Notes: generated by a model not told the origin, from the sequence alone. Counted from the stretch's first letter, positions 1-8,804 are shown. The stretch: 64,000 nt of DNA from Collinsella sp. (GCA_019414055.1 DXMV01000007.1:1-64000); one strand, 5' to 3'. Numbers and translations: made by a program.

Positions 1-22
1 CCGCCCGGGAAAACCATACGGC

Positions 23-62
23 GAGGGCCGCGCCCCCGGTCCCCGGGGCGCGGCCCTCTTGC
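23..62 (+). terminator. Rho-independent terminator of an upstream gene outside the window
   Basis: A perfect 14-bp GC stem (23-36 with 45-58) with an 8-nt loop is followed by a short T-rich tail. It would end transcription coming from a gene to the left of the window. Confidence 0.8.
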
Positions 63-141
63 TTAAACTGCTCAATTTTTCGTGCTCACGGTGCTCATTT
101 CCCAGTGATCACTCGGACCACTTCTTAGTGAACATCAACAC

Positions 142-162
142 AAGAACGTCCCCAACGACTAC
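142..162 (+). repeat. Short repeat, family D, copy 1
   Basis: A 21-bp sequence starting AAGAACGTCCCCAACGACTA lies upstream of the cupin gene. The same 21 bp occurs as an inverted pair just after that gene (565-585 reverse, 602-622 forward). The three copies bracket the AT-rich gene, which suggests the repeat marks the edges of an inserted segment. Confidence 0.75.
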
Positions 163-213
163 TCACGCATATTATGTGACGGAAGAGCCGGAAGAATATA
201 CGGAGGAAATATA

Positions 214-543
214 ATGCTGATAGATTTTAATGAAACAAAAGAGATAACAATACCCGGTATGAACGGTGGCACAGGCACAATGAGTGCAAGAGTGTTTATG
301 GATGAGCAAGGAAAAATAATTCCGACAAAAATTCATCCCGGCGGGTCAATCGGACTTCATAAGCACGAAACAAGTGATGATATAAATTATGTTCTGTCCG
401 GAACAGGTAAAGCCGTATGCAACGGTCAGGAGGAATTTCTAAAAGCAGGCACTTGTCATATCTGCAAAAAAGGTTCAGAGCATAGTATTGAAAATACCGG
501 CTACGATGATTTGATATTGCTTACAGTAGTTGTAGAAAGATAA
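214..543 (+). CDS. Cupin-domain protein, horizontally acquired
   Basis: The 109-residue protein is a single small beta-barrel cupin. The motif at about residues 44-66 (GGSIGLHKHETSDD followed by YVLSGTG) carries the His-x-His and downstream acidic positions of the cupin metal site, and residues 85-95 (KKGSEHSIENTG) supply the second conserved motif. Single-domain cupins of this type bind a metal and act as small isomerases, oxygenases or sugar/ligand sensors; the substrate cannot be told. The ribosome site is a good GGAGG 7 bases before ATG. Composition is far more AT-rich than its neighbours, with AAA, ATA, AGA and GAA codons typical of Clostridia, and it sits between copies of repeat family D. 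It stands alone, with no operon partner. The family call is firm; recent transfer from a low-GC Firmicute is an inference from composition. Confidence 0.85.
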   Translation: MLIDFNETKEITIPGMNGGTGTMSARVFMDEQGKIIPTKIHPGGSIGLHKHETSDDINYVLSGTGKAVCNGQEEFLKAGTCHICKKGSEHSIENTGYDDLILLTVVVER

Positions 544-564
544 TGCCACATTAAATTGTCCTTT

Positions 565-622
565 GTAGTCGTTGGGGACGTTCTTAAACGACTAGTCATT
601 CAAGAACGTCCCCAACGACTAC
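565..622. repeat. Inverted repeat, family D, copies 2 and 3
   Basis: A 21-bp arm at 565-585 is the exact reverse complement of 602-622, with a 16-nt loop, so this can fold as a long hairpin just after the cupin stop codon. Both arms match the copy at 142-162. It may serve as terminator for the cupin gene, although no T-run follows. Confidence 0.85.
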
Positions 623-655
623 CTCATCTCCCGCTTTTGGCTCGCATGCGGGCTC

Positions 656-732
656 AAAACGGGAGACTATCCACTCTCGTGGAATGGATGTCCGATAATC
701 CACGCTCGTCTCGTCGGGAGTCTATCGGTGCA
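656..732. repeat. Degenerate copies of the TTATCCACGCTC repeat (family E)
   Basis: Two related blocks, GGGAGACTATCCACTCTCGT at 661-680 and ATAATCCACGCTC at 696-708, resemble the repeat seen more clearly at 14.9 kb and 19.0 kb. They are diverged, so membership is tentative. Confidence 0.5.
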
Positions 733-835
733 TTGACGATTTTGCGTCTCCCGTGCCCGACAGCCGTCTCTTTTATGTTTCCTTTAGCCGTCGCTGCCTA
801 GGATGGGGGTTAGTCGATAGGAAGGGAGCGCCGGG

Positions 836-2404
836 ATGGACGATGCGAGCGAGCGCGCGATCGAAGAGGACATGCTCGATCAGTTCAATTACTTTGATGA
901 TGAGGACGAGGAGCTTATCGACCGTCGCGAGCCAGCACCGCTTGATTCCTTTGATCTGGTCGATGAAGAGGCTGATGAGGTTGAGGATGAATCGACGGAA
1001 CCCCCACAGCCTTCGCGCCCTGGCCCGCTGCTTTCGAGAATCCCCCTGCACCACGGTGTCCGTGCCGGAGCCCTCCACATGAAGACCGACTGGTGCCAGA
1101 TCGTGACCGCGGGCGATGAGCTTGCCGTCGATGCGCCACTTACCGACAAATCATCCATCATCTGCCGCACCGGTATGCTTATGCTCGCGAGCGGAACGGG
1201 TGCCTGGCGTGTACGCGATACCATGAATCGCGTCGCTGCCGTACTCGGTGTCACCATCCATGTTGACTTAAGCCTCCTGTCGTTTGAGTGTACTTGTATC
1301 GAAGATGGTCACTGCTTTAACGAAGTCGTCAGCTTGCCCACAACGGGCGTCAATACCCATCGCATTTGGATGATGGAAAGCTTCCTAAAGGAAATCGAGA
1401 CATATGGCCGCCGGTTTACCGTGCATGAGTACCACGAGATGCTCAAGACCGTTGAGAGTTCAAAGCCTGATTACACTCCCTGGCAACAGGGTCTTGCGGC
1501 GGCTTGCGCCTGTGGCGCATTTGTCTTTTTGCTCGGCGGCGGCCCCATTGAGATGGCCTGCGCGTTCGTGGGCGCGGGTGTCGGCAACTTTGCCCGCTCT
1601 CATATCCTCAAGCAAGGTCTCGGCCAGTTTAGCGCGTTGACGATTGGCGTCGCGCTGGCCTGTATCTCGTATTTGCTGGCGTTGCTCGGCCTTGGTCAAG
1701 TCATTCCGGGGGCAATGTCGCACCAAGAAGGCTATATCGGCGCGATGCTCTTTGTGATTCCCGGCTTTCCCCTCATTACGGCAGGTCTCGATATTGCCAA
1801 GCTTGACATGCGAAGCGGCATCGAGCGTCTTTCGTATGCTGTGTCAATTATTGTGATGGCGACCCTCGTAGGCTGGATGGTTGCCGAATGTGTGGGGCTG
1901 GCGCCGGATGACTTCGCCCCGCTCGGCCTCTCACCGTTGGCTCTTACGCTCTTGCGCATACTGATGAGCTTTATCGGTGTATTTGGCTTCTCGGTTATGT
2001 TCAACAGCCCGGTAAAGATGGCCGCGGCAGCCGGTCTGATCGGCGCCGTGTCCAATACCTTGCGCCTTACGCTCGTCGATGCGCCGACGATGCTTCCCTT
2101 CCTGGGTCTGAGCGTAGGCATGCCTCCCGAGGCGGCTGCATTTATCGGGGCGCTCGTATCGGGCCTGCTGGCAAGCCTGGCAGAAATCAAGCTCACCTAC
2201 CCACGTATCGCCCTCACGGTGCCATCGATTGTCATTATGGTGCCGGGTCTGTACCTGTATCGCTCGATGTATTACATGTGCACCTTCGACACGGTCAATA
2301 TGCTCGGATGGTTTGTGCGCGCGGTGCTCATCGTGGCGTTTCTGCCCGTTGGCTTGGGCGTGGCGAGAACCCTCACCGACCCTCGCTGGCGCCACACCAG
2401 CTAA
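836..2404 (+). CDS. ThrE-family (DUF1212/DUF3815) threonine/serine exporter-like membrane protein
   Basis: The 522-residue protein has an acidic, disordered N-terminus (about residues 1-70), a soluble DUF1212-type region (about 75-220) and then about ten hydrophobic helices (220-515). ThrE proteins export threonine and serine by proton antiport; here both halves (DUF1212 and the smaller DUF3815) are fused into one chain as in Corynebacterium ThrE. The first membrane part contains a glycine-rich stretch (FLLGGGPIEMACAFVGAGVG). The start at 836 has an AAGGGAG ribosome site about 8 bases upstream. It is monocistronic; the next 310 bases hold a repeat and a terminator. The family call is solid, the actual substrate is inferred. 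Confidence 0.8.
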   Translation: MDDASERAIEEDMLDQFNYFDDEDEELIDRREPAPLDSFDLVDEEADEVEDESTEPPQPSRPGPLLSRIPLHHGVRAGALHMKTDWCQIVTAGDELAVDAPLTDKSSIICRTGMLMLASGTGAWRVRDTMNRVAAVLGVTIHVDLSLLSFECTCIEDGHCFNEVVSLPTTGVNTHRIWMMESFLKEIETYGRRFTVHEYHEMLKTVESSKPDYTPWQQGLAAACACGAFVFLLGGGPIEMACAFVGAGVGNFARSHILKQGLGQFSALTIGVALACISYLLALLGLGQVIPGAMSHQEGYIGAMLFVIPGFPLITAGLDIAKLDMRSGIERLSYAVSIIVMATLVGWMVAECVGLAPDDFAPLGLSPLALTLLRILMSFIGVFGFSVMFNSPVKMAAAAGLIGAVSNTLRLTLVDAPTMLPFLGLSVGMPPEAAAFIGALVSGLLASLAEIKLTYPRIALTVPSIVIMVPGLYLYRSMYYMCTFDTVNMLGWFVRAVLIVAFLPVGLGVARTLTDPRWRHTS

Positions 2405-2407
2405 TTG

Positions 2408-2508
2408 GTGCAAGGGGGACAGGTTACTTTGCGCCAAATGAGTTGCGGTGAAATAGGGACTGAATTGCTGCTTAAAGGGTCAAAACAGTCCGTATTCCAC
2501 CGCAACTT
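2408..2508. repeat. Composite palindromic element, family C copy 1
   Basis: The left part (2408-2430, GTGCAAGGGGGACAGGTTAC...) matches the reverse complement of 44615-44638. The right part (2441-2508) is an imperfect palindrome with arms beginning AGTTGCGGTG and ending CACCGCAACT; cleaner copies are at 44454-44520 and 48902-48969. The GGGGACAGG head is typical of REP-type elements mobilised by Y1 (RAYT) transposases, but none is present here. With the terminator below it fills the gap between the exporter and the next gene. Confidence 0.8.
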
Positions 2509-2617
2509 ATGGGGTCGGGGGATTATTGGTGCCCTGCATCTCCATAAACTCAACGCTTACGAAGCGCGGACCTTTCGTGTTAGGGTAGTTCCACCACATA
2601 AGTAGTCGCAGACGCAC

Positions 2618-2690
2618 GTACCGCGGGCGGGCGAGATGAAGTCCCAGTAACTCCATCTCGCCCGCCCGTTTTTGCTGTGCACCGCGGTAC
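2618..2690 (+). terminator. Terminator nested in a larger alternative stem
   Basis: A perfect 15-bp stem (2624-2638 with 2654-2668) and a T5 run make a strong intrinsic terminator. A second perfect 9-bp pairing (2618-2626 with 2682-2690, GTACCGCGG/CCGCGGTAC) encloses it and shares three bases with the terminator stem. The next ATG is only 25 bases beyond. It may simply end the ThrE transcript, or form an attenuator for the gene at 2715. Confidence 0.75.
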
Positions 2691-2714
2691 AACACAGAGA
2701 GGAATCTGCCCTTT

Positions 2715-3308
2715 ATGCCTATCAACAAACGAGAGAGCCTGCTGTTCACCTTTATCATGTGCTTTTGCATGGTGTTCTGGATGAGCATCTACAACGTTGC
2801 CCTGCAGCATGGGGCTATCAACGGCGAGGTCATTGCCGCCGCGTGGCTCGGCTTCCCCGTTGCCTACGTCTTTGCCATGTGCTGCGACTGGTTTATCGCC
2901 AGCCCGCTTGCCAAAGGCTTCGCCTTCAAGTTCCTGGTTACTCCGGGCAAGAGCTCGCCGCTCGCTATGACGCACGCCGTCAGCTCCTGCATGGTCGTTC
3001 CTATGGTCATCATCATGTCGCTCTACGGCGCCTGCGAGGGCTTGTTCCACATGCCCGGTGGTCCGCTCGCCAACTTGCAGCTGCTGCCGATGATGTGGCT
3101 CGTCAACATTCCGCGCAACTTTATCATGGCTCTGCCTTGGAACCTGCTGGTGGCCGGTCCGGTTGCTCGCTTTGTCTTCCGCCGCGCCTTCCCCATGGGC
3201 ACGGTCTTTGCCGAGCCGCACATGGAGCTCGTGCGCATGCCGGGTGCTCCCGCTGTCGAGGAGGTTGCCAGCATTTCCGAGGATATGGACGCCGAGCCTG
3301 CCTGCTAG
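2715..3308 (+). CDS. Small integral membrane protein, possibly DUF2798-like
   Basis: The 197-residue protein has four predicted membrane helices (about residues 9-27, 40-60, 80-105 and 125-150) and a hydrophilic acidic tail. The order of helices and the first-helix pattern (LLFTFIMCFCMVFWMSIYN) resemble DUF2798 proteins, whose function is unknown. There is no signal peptide apart from the first helix. The ATG has AGAGGAA 9 bases upstream. It is preceded by a terminator with an alternative stem, so it may be under attenuation control. No enzyme motif is seen; a transport or stress role would be a guess. Confidence 0.6.
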   Translation: MPINKRESLLFTFIMCFCMVFWMSIYNVALQHGAINGEVIAAAWLGFPVAYVFAMCCDWFIASPLAKGFAFKFLVTPGKSSPLAMTHAVSSCMVVPMVIIMSLYGACEGLFHMPGGPLANLQLLPMMWLVNIPRNFIMALPWNLLVAGPVARFVFRRAFPMGTVFAEPHMELVRMPGAPAVEEVASISEDMDAEPAC

Positions 3309-3493
3309 GCAACGCTCAAAACCAGACCCCCAAACAGACCGGAGCGATTCCTTTTTTGTAGACGTTGTCGCGCGGCTCCGTACGGAAAAGGTCCCAACGG
3401 TTAACATATACTCCATATGGGTAAAGAGACCAAAGCGCCGCCGCGGGTGGCGCTTTGCGTTTGAAAAAACTAGCTCGTCTAAGAGGAACTAGC

Positions 3494-6136
3494 ATGTTAG
3501 ACCGTTTTACCGATCGCGCACGCAAGGTCATGTCCATGGCCAAGCAAGAGGCGCTCGATCTGCACTCAAATAAGGTGGGCACCGAGCACCTGCTGCTCGC
3601 ACTCGCCAAGGAGGACGAGGGTATCGCTGCCGAGGCGCTGCGCTCGCTTGATATCTCCTATGACGACATCATGGACACCCTCAAGGAGGTCCAGACCACG
3701 GTTCCCGAGCCCAGTGAGGAGACCGAGGCTGCCAAGCTCGCCTTTACGCCGCTCGTCATCAGCGTGATGGAGCGTTCCTTCCGCGTGGCACGTGAGAACA
3801 ACCAGACATATGTGTCGACCGAGCACCTGCTCATCGGCATCGTCGAAGAGGGCAACGGCATGGCCATGGATATCCTCATGCGCCTGGGCGTGTCGTCCGC
3901 TTCTATCAAAAAGGCCATCGAAAAGCTCACTGCCAAGGATCAGGACAAGAAGCGTCCGCTCGCCGGAGCTGGTGCCGGTCGCCCCGGCGCGGGCCTGCCG
4001 TTCTTTAGCGGTTCGGACGCCTCGCAGCAAAAGGGGAGCGGTGCCGATACGCTCAAGCAGTTCGCCACCAACCTCACGCAAAAGGCGCGCGACGGCGAGC
4101 TCGACCCCGTGATCGGTCGCGAAAAGGAAGTCCAGCGCATGATGGAGATCCTTTCGCGCCGCACCAAGAACAACCCGCTTATCTTGGGTGACCCCGGTGT
4201 GGGCAAGACGGCCATCGTCGAGGGCCTGGCGCAGCAGATCGCTGCCGGCAATGTGCCCGAGAACCTTATGAACCAGAACATCTGGACGCTCGACCTGCCG
4301 GGTCTTGTCGCGGGCGCCAAGTATCGCGGTGAGTTTGAGGAGCGCCTCAAGAACGTGATCCAGGAGGCGACCGAAGCCGACGACGTCATCTTGTTTATCG
4401 ACGAGATGCACACCATCATCGGTGCGGGTTCTGCCGAGGGTTCTATCGATGCGAGCTCCATGCTCAAGCCGGTGCTTGCGCGCGGCGCTTTCCAGATTAT
4501 CGGTGCCACCACGGCCGAGGAGTTCCGCAAGTACCTTACCAAGGACCCGGCTTTCGAGCGCCGCTTTCAGACGATCGATGTTGAGGAGCCGAGTGTCGAG
4601 GACACGGTCAAAATCCTGACCGCGCTCAAGCCGCGCTACGAGGAACACCATCACGTACGCTACACGCAGGGTGCCATCGAAGCTGCTGCGAACCTCTCCA
4701 ACCGCTACATCCAGGATCGCTTCCTGCCCGATAAGGCCATCGACCTCATCGACGAGGCCGGTGCCCGCGCACGCATTGCCGCCAACCGCGCGCCCGAGCC
4801 GGTGCGCGAGGCCGAGCATCGCATTGAGGAGCTCAAGCGCGCCGCGCAGGAGGCCACCGAGAGCGATGACATGAACAAGGCCGCCGAGATTGCCGAGCAG
4901 CAGAAGGCCGCCGAGATTGAACTCGCCGAGGCCAAGGCTGCCTGGACGGCCGAGCTCGACGCCAGCCCGCTCACCATCGATGTCTCTCAGATTGCCGACA
5001 TCGTGTCCGTGACCTCGGGCGTGCCGGTGTCCTCGCTCACCGAGAGCGAGAGCCGCCGCCTGCTGCAGGCCGAAAGCGTGCTCAAGACGCGCATCATCGG
5101 TCAGGACGAGGCCGTCGAGGCCGTTGCCAAGGCCGTGCGCCGCAGCCGCTCGCCGCTCAAGGACCCGCGTCGCCCCGGCGGCAGCTTTATCTTCCTGGGC
5201 CCCACCGGCACGGGCAAGACCGAGCTCGCCAAGACGCTCGCCGAGTATCTCTTTGGCAGCAAGGACGCGCTCATCAGTTTCGATATGTCGGAGTTTGGCA
5301 GTGAGTTCGAGGTCTCTAAGCTCATCGGTAGCCCTCCGGGCTATGTGGGCCACGACGAGGGCGGCCAGCTCACCAAGGCTGTTCGCCGTCATCCGTACTC
5401 GGTCGTGCTGTTCGACGAGATTGAGAAGGCACATCCCGACATCTTCAATATCCTGCTGCAGGTGCTGGAGGAGGGTCGCCTGACCGATAGCCAGGGCAAG
5501 ACTGTCGACTTCCGCAACACCGTGATCATCATGACGTCAAACGTGGGCGCCCGCGAGATCGCGCAGGATGCGAGCGTGGGCTTTGGTACCACGGGCGAGC
5601 AGGGTCTTACCTCGAGCGAGATCCGCGGCCGCGCGATGGGCGAGCTCAAGCGTCTGTTCCGCCCCGAGCTGCTCAACCGTATCGACGACATTGTGGTGTT
5701 CCAGAAGCTTTCGGGCGAGAATCTGACCAAGATCGCGCACCTGCTGGTGGACGATCTGCGCCAGCGTCTGATCGCCAACGGTATGAACATCAAGCTCACT
5801 GATGCGGCCTATGACAAGATCGTGGCCGAGGGCACCGACCTCACCAATGGCGCGCGTCCGCTGCGCCGTGCCATCCAAAAGCTCATCGAGGACCCGTTGT
5901 CCGAGGAGCTGCTGGCCGGCGAGTGGGGCGAGGGCGATACCGTCCTGTGCGACGTGGCCGATGGCAAGTTTGTCTTTAGCCACGGCACGGGCGAGATCCC
6001 GGCGCCGCGTCCGGCGGGCACGCTCGGTGGCGATACCGCCCCGGCGGCACCGCACACCGGCAACGCCGCGCCCGTAAGCGGCGGCGTGACCTCGGGCCCC
6101 GGCGGCATGATGCAAGCCGGTTCCGGCGCGCTGTAG
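3494..6136 (+). CDS. clpC: ClpC, ATP-dependent protease ATPase subunit
   Basis: ClpC is a Hsp100 AAA+ unfoldase that feeds substrates to ClpP. The 880-residue chain has two N-terminal Clp_N repeats (about 1-145), a first AAA domain with Walker A GDPGVGKT and Walker B LFIDEMHT, a middle coiled-coil region (about 405-475, RIEELKRAAQEATESDD), and a second AAA domain with GPTGTGKT, then the ClpB D2-small domain and a Gly/Pro-rich tail. Length is slightly above the usual 810-850 because of that tail. The ATG at 3494 is chosen over an upstream in-frame ATG at 3455 because it has AGAGGA at the right distance and matches the family N-terminus (MLDRFTDRARKVM). A GC hairpin (3434-3454) lies in the leader. 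No CtsR or CIRCE box was recognised. mcsA/mcsB and ctsR, often upstream in Firmicutes, are absent. Confidence 0.95.
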   Translation: MLDRFTDRARKVMSMAKQEALDLHSNKVGTEHLLLALAKEDEGIAAEALRSLDISYDDIMDTLKEVQTTVPEPSEETEAAKLAFTPLVISVMERSFRVARENNQTYVSTEHLLIGIVEEGNGMAMDILMRLGVSSASIKKAIEKLTAKDQDKKRPLAGAGAGRPGAGLPFFSGSDASQQKGSGADTLKQFATNLTQKARDGELDPVIGREKEVQRMMEILSRRTKNNPLILGDPGVGKTAIVEGLAQQIAAGNVPENLMNQNIWTLDLPGLVAGAKYRGEFEERLKNVIQEATEADDVILFIDEMHTIIGAGSAEGSIDASSMLKPVLARGAFQIIGATTAEEFRKYLTKDPAFERRFQTIDVEEPSVEDTVKILTALKPRYEEHHHVRYTQGAIEAAANLSNRYIQDRFLPDKAIDLIDEAGARARIAANRAPEPVREAEHRIEELKRAAQEATESDDMNKAAEIAEQQKAAEIELAEAKAAWTAELDASPLTIDVSQIADIVSVTSGVPVSSLTESESRRLLQAESVLKTRIIGQDEAVEAVAKAVRRSRSPLKDPRRPGGSFIFLGPTGTGKTELAKTLAEYLFGSKDALISFDMSEFGSEFEVSKLIGSPPGYVGHDEGGQLTKAVRRHPYSVVLFDEIEKAHPDIFNILLQVLEEGRLTDSQGKTVDFRNTVIIMTSNVGAREIAQDASVGFGTTGEQGLTSSEIRGRAMGELKRLFRPELLNRIDDIVVFQKLSGENLTKIAHLLVDDLRQRLIANGMNIKLTDAAYDKIVAEGTDLTNGARPLRRAIQKLIEDPLSEELLAGEWGEGDTVLCDVADGKFVFSHGTGEIPAPRPAGTLGGDTAPAAPHTGNAAPVSGGVTSGPGGMMQAGSGAL

Positions 6137-6161
6137 GGCGTAACAAAACCTTGTATCCACG

Positions 6162-6189
6162 AGGGCGTTCCAAAGGAGCGCCCTTTTTC
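6162..6189 (+). terminator. Terminator after clpC
   Basis: A 10-bp stem (6162-6171 with 6175-6184, one G-T pair) with AAA loop and five T residues. Confidence 0.9.
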
Positions 6190-6461
6190 TGTTGGAAAGG
6201 CCCCTTCGTTCAAAGTAGATCTCATTAAACATATCAATGGCGTATGCATAAACGTTGATCAAGCTTTGAGGTTGGTTGAAGGGTCCAACGTCCCTTCGGC
6301 GCGGCCCGTCTAACCTGCTTTATCTTAATAAAGTAGCGTTTCCCCGCCGTTAGCCGATGATGCGAGGGCGCTCGGCGTTTTCGACTGGTTTATGCACGCA
6401 AAGTCTGGGAATATACAAGGCGCATGTCTTACTGTCTAACCAGTTGCGCCAAGGAGGCACC

Positions 6462-7919
6462 ATGGATTACAAGATTACCGGCTACGAGCCCGCCCAGCTG
6501 TTCCATTTCTTTGAGGAGGCCAGCGCGATCCCCCGTGGGTCTGGCAACGAGAAGGGCATCAGCGATTTCCTGGTTGCGTTTGCCAAGGAGCGCGGCCTCG
6601 ATGTGTACCAGGACGAGGTCTACAACGTCATCATTCGCAAGCCCGCATCTGCCGGTGCCGAGAATGCCCCGACCGTGATGCTGCAGGGCCACATCGATAT
6701 GGTGTGCGACAAGTTGGGCTCCGTTGAGCACGACTTTACGACCGATGGTATCGACCTGGTCGTCAAGGACGGCGTCCTCACCGCTAACGGCACCACTCTG
6801 GGCGCCGACAACGGTATTGCCGTCGCGCTTATGCTTACCGTGCTCAACGACGATTCGATTGCCCATCCGGCCCTCGAGTGCGTATTCACCACCGACGAGG
6901 AGACTGGCCTGGTCGGTGCCGAGACGCTCGACAAGTCCCAGATTAGCGCCCGCACCATGATTAACCTTGACTCCGAGGAAGAGGGCGTTGCCACCGTCAG
7001 CTGCGCCGGCGGCGTCGTTGTTACCTACACCTGCCCCATCGTGCGCGAGCACAAGACCGGCAGCACCCTCACGCTCGACATCTCCGGCCTGCTGGGCGGT
7101 CACTCCGGCAGCGATATCCACCTGGAGCGCGGCAACGGCAACCTCATCATGGCTCGCATCATCGACCGTCTGATGGTTGCCGGCGAGCCCGCCATCGTTA
7201 GCTTTAACGGCGGCACCAAGGACAACGCCATCAACCGTGAGTGCAAGGCTGTTCTGGTCTACGCCGACCACGCTGCCGCCGAGGCCGCGGCCCAGATCGC
7301 AAAGGACATCATCGCCGACGTCACTGCCGAGCTCGAGGTCTTCGACCCCGGCTTTACCTGCACCGTCGAGATTGCCGACGACGCCGAGGTCGAGGCCATG
7401 GACCAGAAGTCCGCGCTTGCCCTCATCCGCGCCCTGCGTCTTGCCCCTAACGGCGTGATTCGCCGCAACGTCGCCACCGACGGCTCCGTCGAGGTTTCCT
7501 CCAACATCGGCGTGGTCGCCACTTCCGACGACCAGGTCAAGATCATGCTGTCCCCGCGCTCCTCGATCACCTCGCTGCAGAACGAGTTCAAGGACCGCCT
7601 GCAGACGCTGGCCGATGTCTTGGGCTTCGACGCCAAGTTTGAGTTCGAGTATCCCGGCTGGAGCTATGCCGAGCATTCGCCGGTCCGCGACGTCTTTGTC
7701 GAGAGCTATCGCGAGCTCTTTGGCTCCGAGCTGCGCATCGAGTCCATTCACGCCGGCCTTGAGTGCGGCCTGTTTGCTGAGGCCCTGCACGGCCTGGACG
7801 CCATCGCCGTGGGCCCGACGCTCTCCGATGTCCACACCCCGGACGAGAGCATGGAGCTCGCTTCTGCCGAGCGCTTCTACGAGCTGCTCATCGACGTCCT
7901 CAAGCGCCTTGCCGCGTAA
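6462..7919 (+). CDS. pepD: Aminoacyl-histidine dipeptidase PepD (M20 family)
   Basis: PepD is a cytosolic zinc dipeptidase of family M20 that cleaves Xaa-His and other dipeptides. The 485-residue protein shows the metal-site motifs in order: GHIDMV (about 75), the bridging Asp in LGADNGIAVA (about 112), the catalytic Glu pair in TTDEETGLVG (about 140) and a late His in the C-terminal half (SIHAGLECG, about 430). The ATG at 6462 follows AAGGAGG by 6 bases and is preferred to the in-frame ATG at 6357, which lacks a ribosome site. The 270-base leader (6190-6461) contains a small CTTTAT/ATAAAG inverted repeat near 6320 and no other clear feature. The gene is single and ends in a bidirectional hairpin. 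Confidence 0.92.
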   Translation: MDYKITGYEPAQLFHFFEEASAIPRGSGNEKGISDFLVAFAKERGLDVYQDEVYNVIIRKPASAGAENAPTVMLQGHIDMVCDKLGSVEHDFTTDGIDLVVKDGVLTANGTTLGADNGIAVALMLTVLNDDSIAHPALECVFTTDEETGLVGAETLDKSQISARTMINLDSEEEGVATVSCAGGVVVTYTCPIVREHKTGSTLTLDISGLLGGHSGSDIHLERGNGNLIMARIIDRLMVAGEPAIVSFNGGTKDNAINRECKAVLVYADHAAAEAAAQIAKDIIADVTAELEVFDPGFTCTVEIADDAEVEAMDQKSALALIRALRLAPNGVIRRNVATDGSVEVSSNIGVVATSDDQVKIMLSPRSSITSLQNEFKDRLQTLADVLGFDAKFEFEYPGWSYAEHSPVRDVFVESYRELFGSELRIESIHAGLECGLFAEALHGLDAIAVGPTLSDVHTPDESMELASAERFYELLIDVLKRLAA

Positions 7920-7961
7920 GGGTCGCTTTGACTAAGCCGCTCTAAAACGGCTGGCTATGAA

Positions 7962-7994
7962 AACGGCCGCCTGGCGTAATGCCGGGCGGCCGTT
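7962..7994. terminator. Bidirectional terminator between pepD and mntP
   Basis: A 14-bp stem (7962-7975 with 7981-7994) lies between two convergent genes, with A-rich and T-containing flanks, so it can serve both. Confidence 0.85.
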
Positions 7995-7999
7995 ATTCG

Positions 8000-8578
8000 T
8001 TACAGCGCCAAAATCCCCAGATGCTCAAGCAAGATCTTAAGCCCGATGAGGATGAGCACGATGCCACCCACGATGGTGGCAGGCTTTTCGTAGCGCGCGC
8101 CAAAGGTGCGGCCGATCGCTACGCCGGCGATGGAGAAGATAAACGTTGTGACGCCGATAAGCGATACGGCGGGCACGATGTCGACCGAGAGCGCGGCAAA
8201 TGAGATGCCCACGGCTAGGGCGTCGATTGAGGTGGCGATGGCGAGGACCAGGTACTCGCCCAGGTCAATCTTATCGGCATCCTTGCCGTCGCCTTCATCC
8301 TCGTCCTCGGTAAAGGCCTCCCACAGCATTTTGCCGCCAATGAAGGCGAGCAGGATAAAGGCAATCCAGTGGTCGATGGGGCCGATGATACCCATAAACT
8401 GGCTGCCAAGCGCCCATCCGATCACGGGCATGCCGGCCTGGAAGCCGCCAAAGAACAGGCCGAGCACCACGGCGACCTTAAGGTTGATCTTCTTCATGCC
8501 AAGGCCCTTGCAGATGGAAACGGCAAAGGCGTCCATCGAAAGGCCAATGGCGAGCAGCACGAGCTCTACGAGTCCCAT
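8000..8578 (-). CDS. mntP: Manganese efflux pump MntP
   Basis: MntP exports Mn(II) across the cytoplasmic membrane. The 192-residue chain has six membrane helices in two related halves, each starting with the conserved acidic motif: GLSMDAFAVSICKG (residues 12-25) and ATSIDALAVGISFA (about 114-127); the Asp residues are those needed for Mn transport in the E. coli protein. An acidic loop (EDEDEGDGKDADKID) joins the halves. Length is normal. The ribosome site GAGGGAG lies inside a hairpin (see next entry), so translation may be controlled. It is divergent from disA and convergent with pepD. Confidence 0.95.
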   Translation of the reverse strand: MGLVELVLLAIGLSMDAFAVSICKGLGMKKINLKVAVVLGLFFGGFQAGMPVIGWALGSQFMGIIGPIDHWIAFILLAFIGGKMLWEAFTEDEDEGDGKDADKIDLGEYLVLAIATSIDALAVGISFAALSVDIVPAVSLIGVTTFIFSIAGVAIGRTFGARYEKPATIVGGIVLILIGLKILLEHLGILAL

Positions 8579-8584
8579 AGTCTG

Positions 8585-8628
8585 GCTCCCTCTCTGCGGG
8601 CAGGCCCGCGTGTACCTCTTGGGGGAGC
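8585..8628 (-). promoter_or_regulatory. RBS-sequestering hairpin in the mntP leader
   Basis: Read on the minus strand, GCTCCCC pairs with the GGGAGC that contains the mntP ribosome site, enclosing a second GC hairpin (GCGGGCCTGCCCGC). Many mntP leaders carry the Mn-sensing yybP-ykoY riboswitch; I could not match its conserved loops here, so this is reported only as a structured leader that hides the ribosome site. Confidence 0.55.
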
Positions 8629-8804
8629 AACAAAAAGACTAACCTTGGCACATGGTTGATTGGGTAGTCAAAAGAGCCCGTCCCAAATTAGCTATCTTAG
8701 CGGTGTTCGCTCATTCTGTAAGCATCGGATTTCGCGAGCGCCGTGGGGACAAACCGTGAGAAACTATTTAGCGTTTATGGAGCGTATACGATGGGAGCGA
8801 TGCC

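Noticed and set aside
3566..5434. A 622-codon minus-strand frame opposite clpC
   Set aside because: Shadow of codon bias; clpC motifs in the plus frame are unmistakable.
8579..8760. A yybP-ykoY manganese riboswitch before mntP
   Set aside because: Expected from biology, but I could not find its conserved loop sequences; only the hairpin over the ribosome site is reported.
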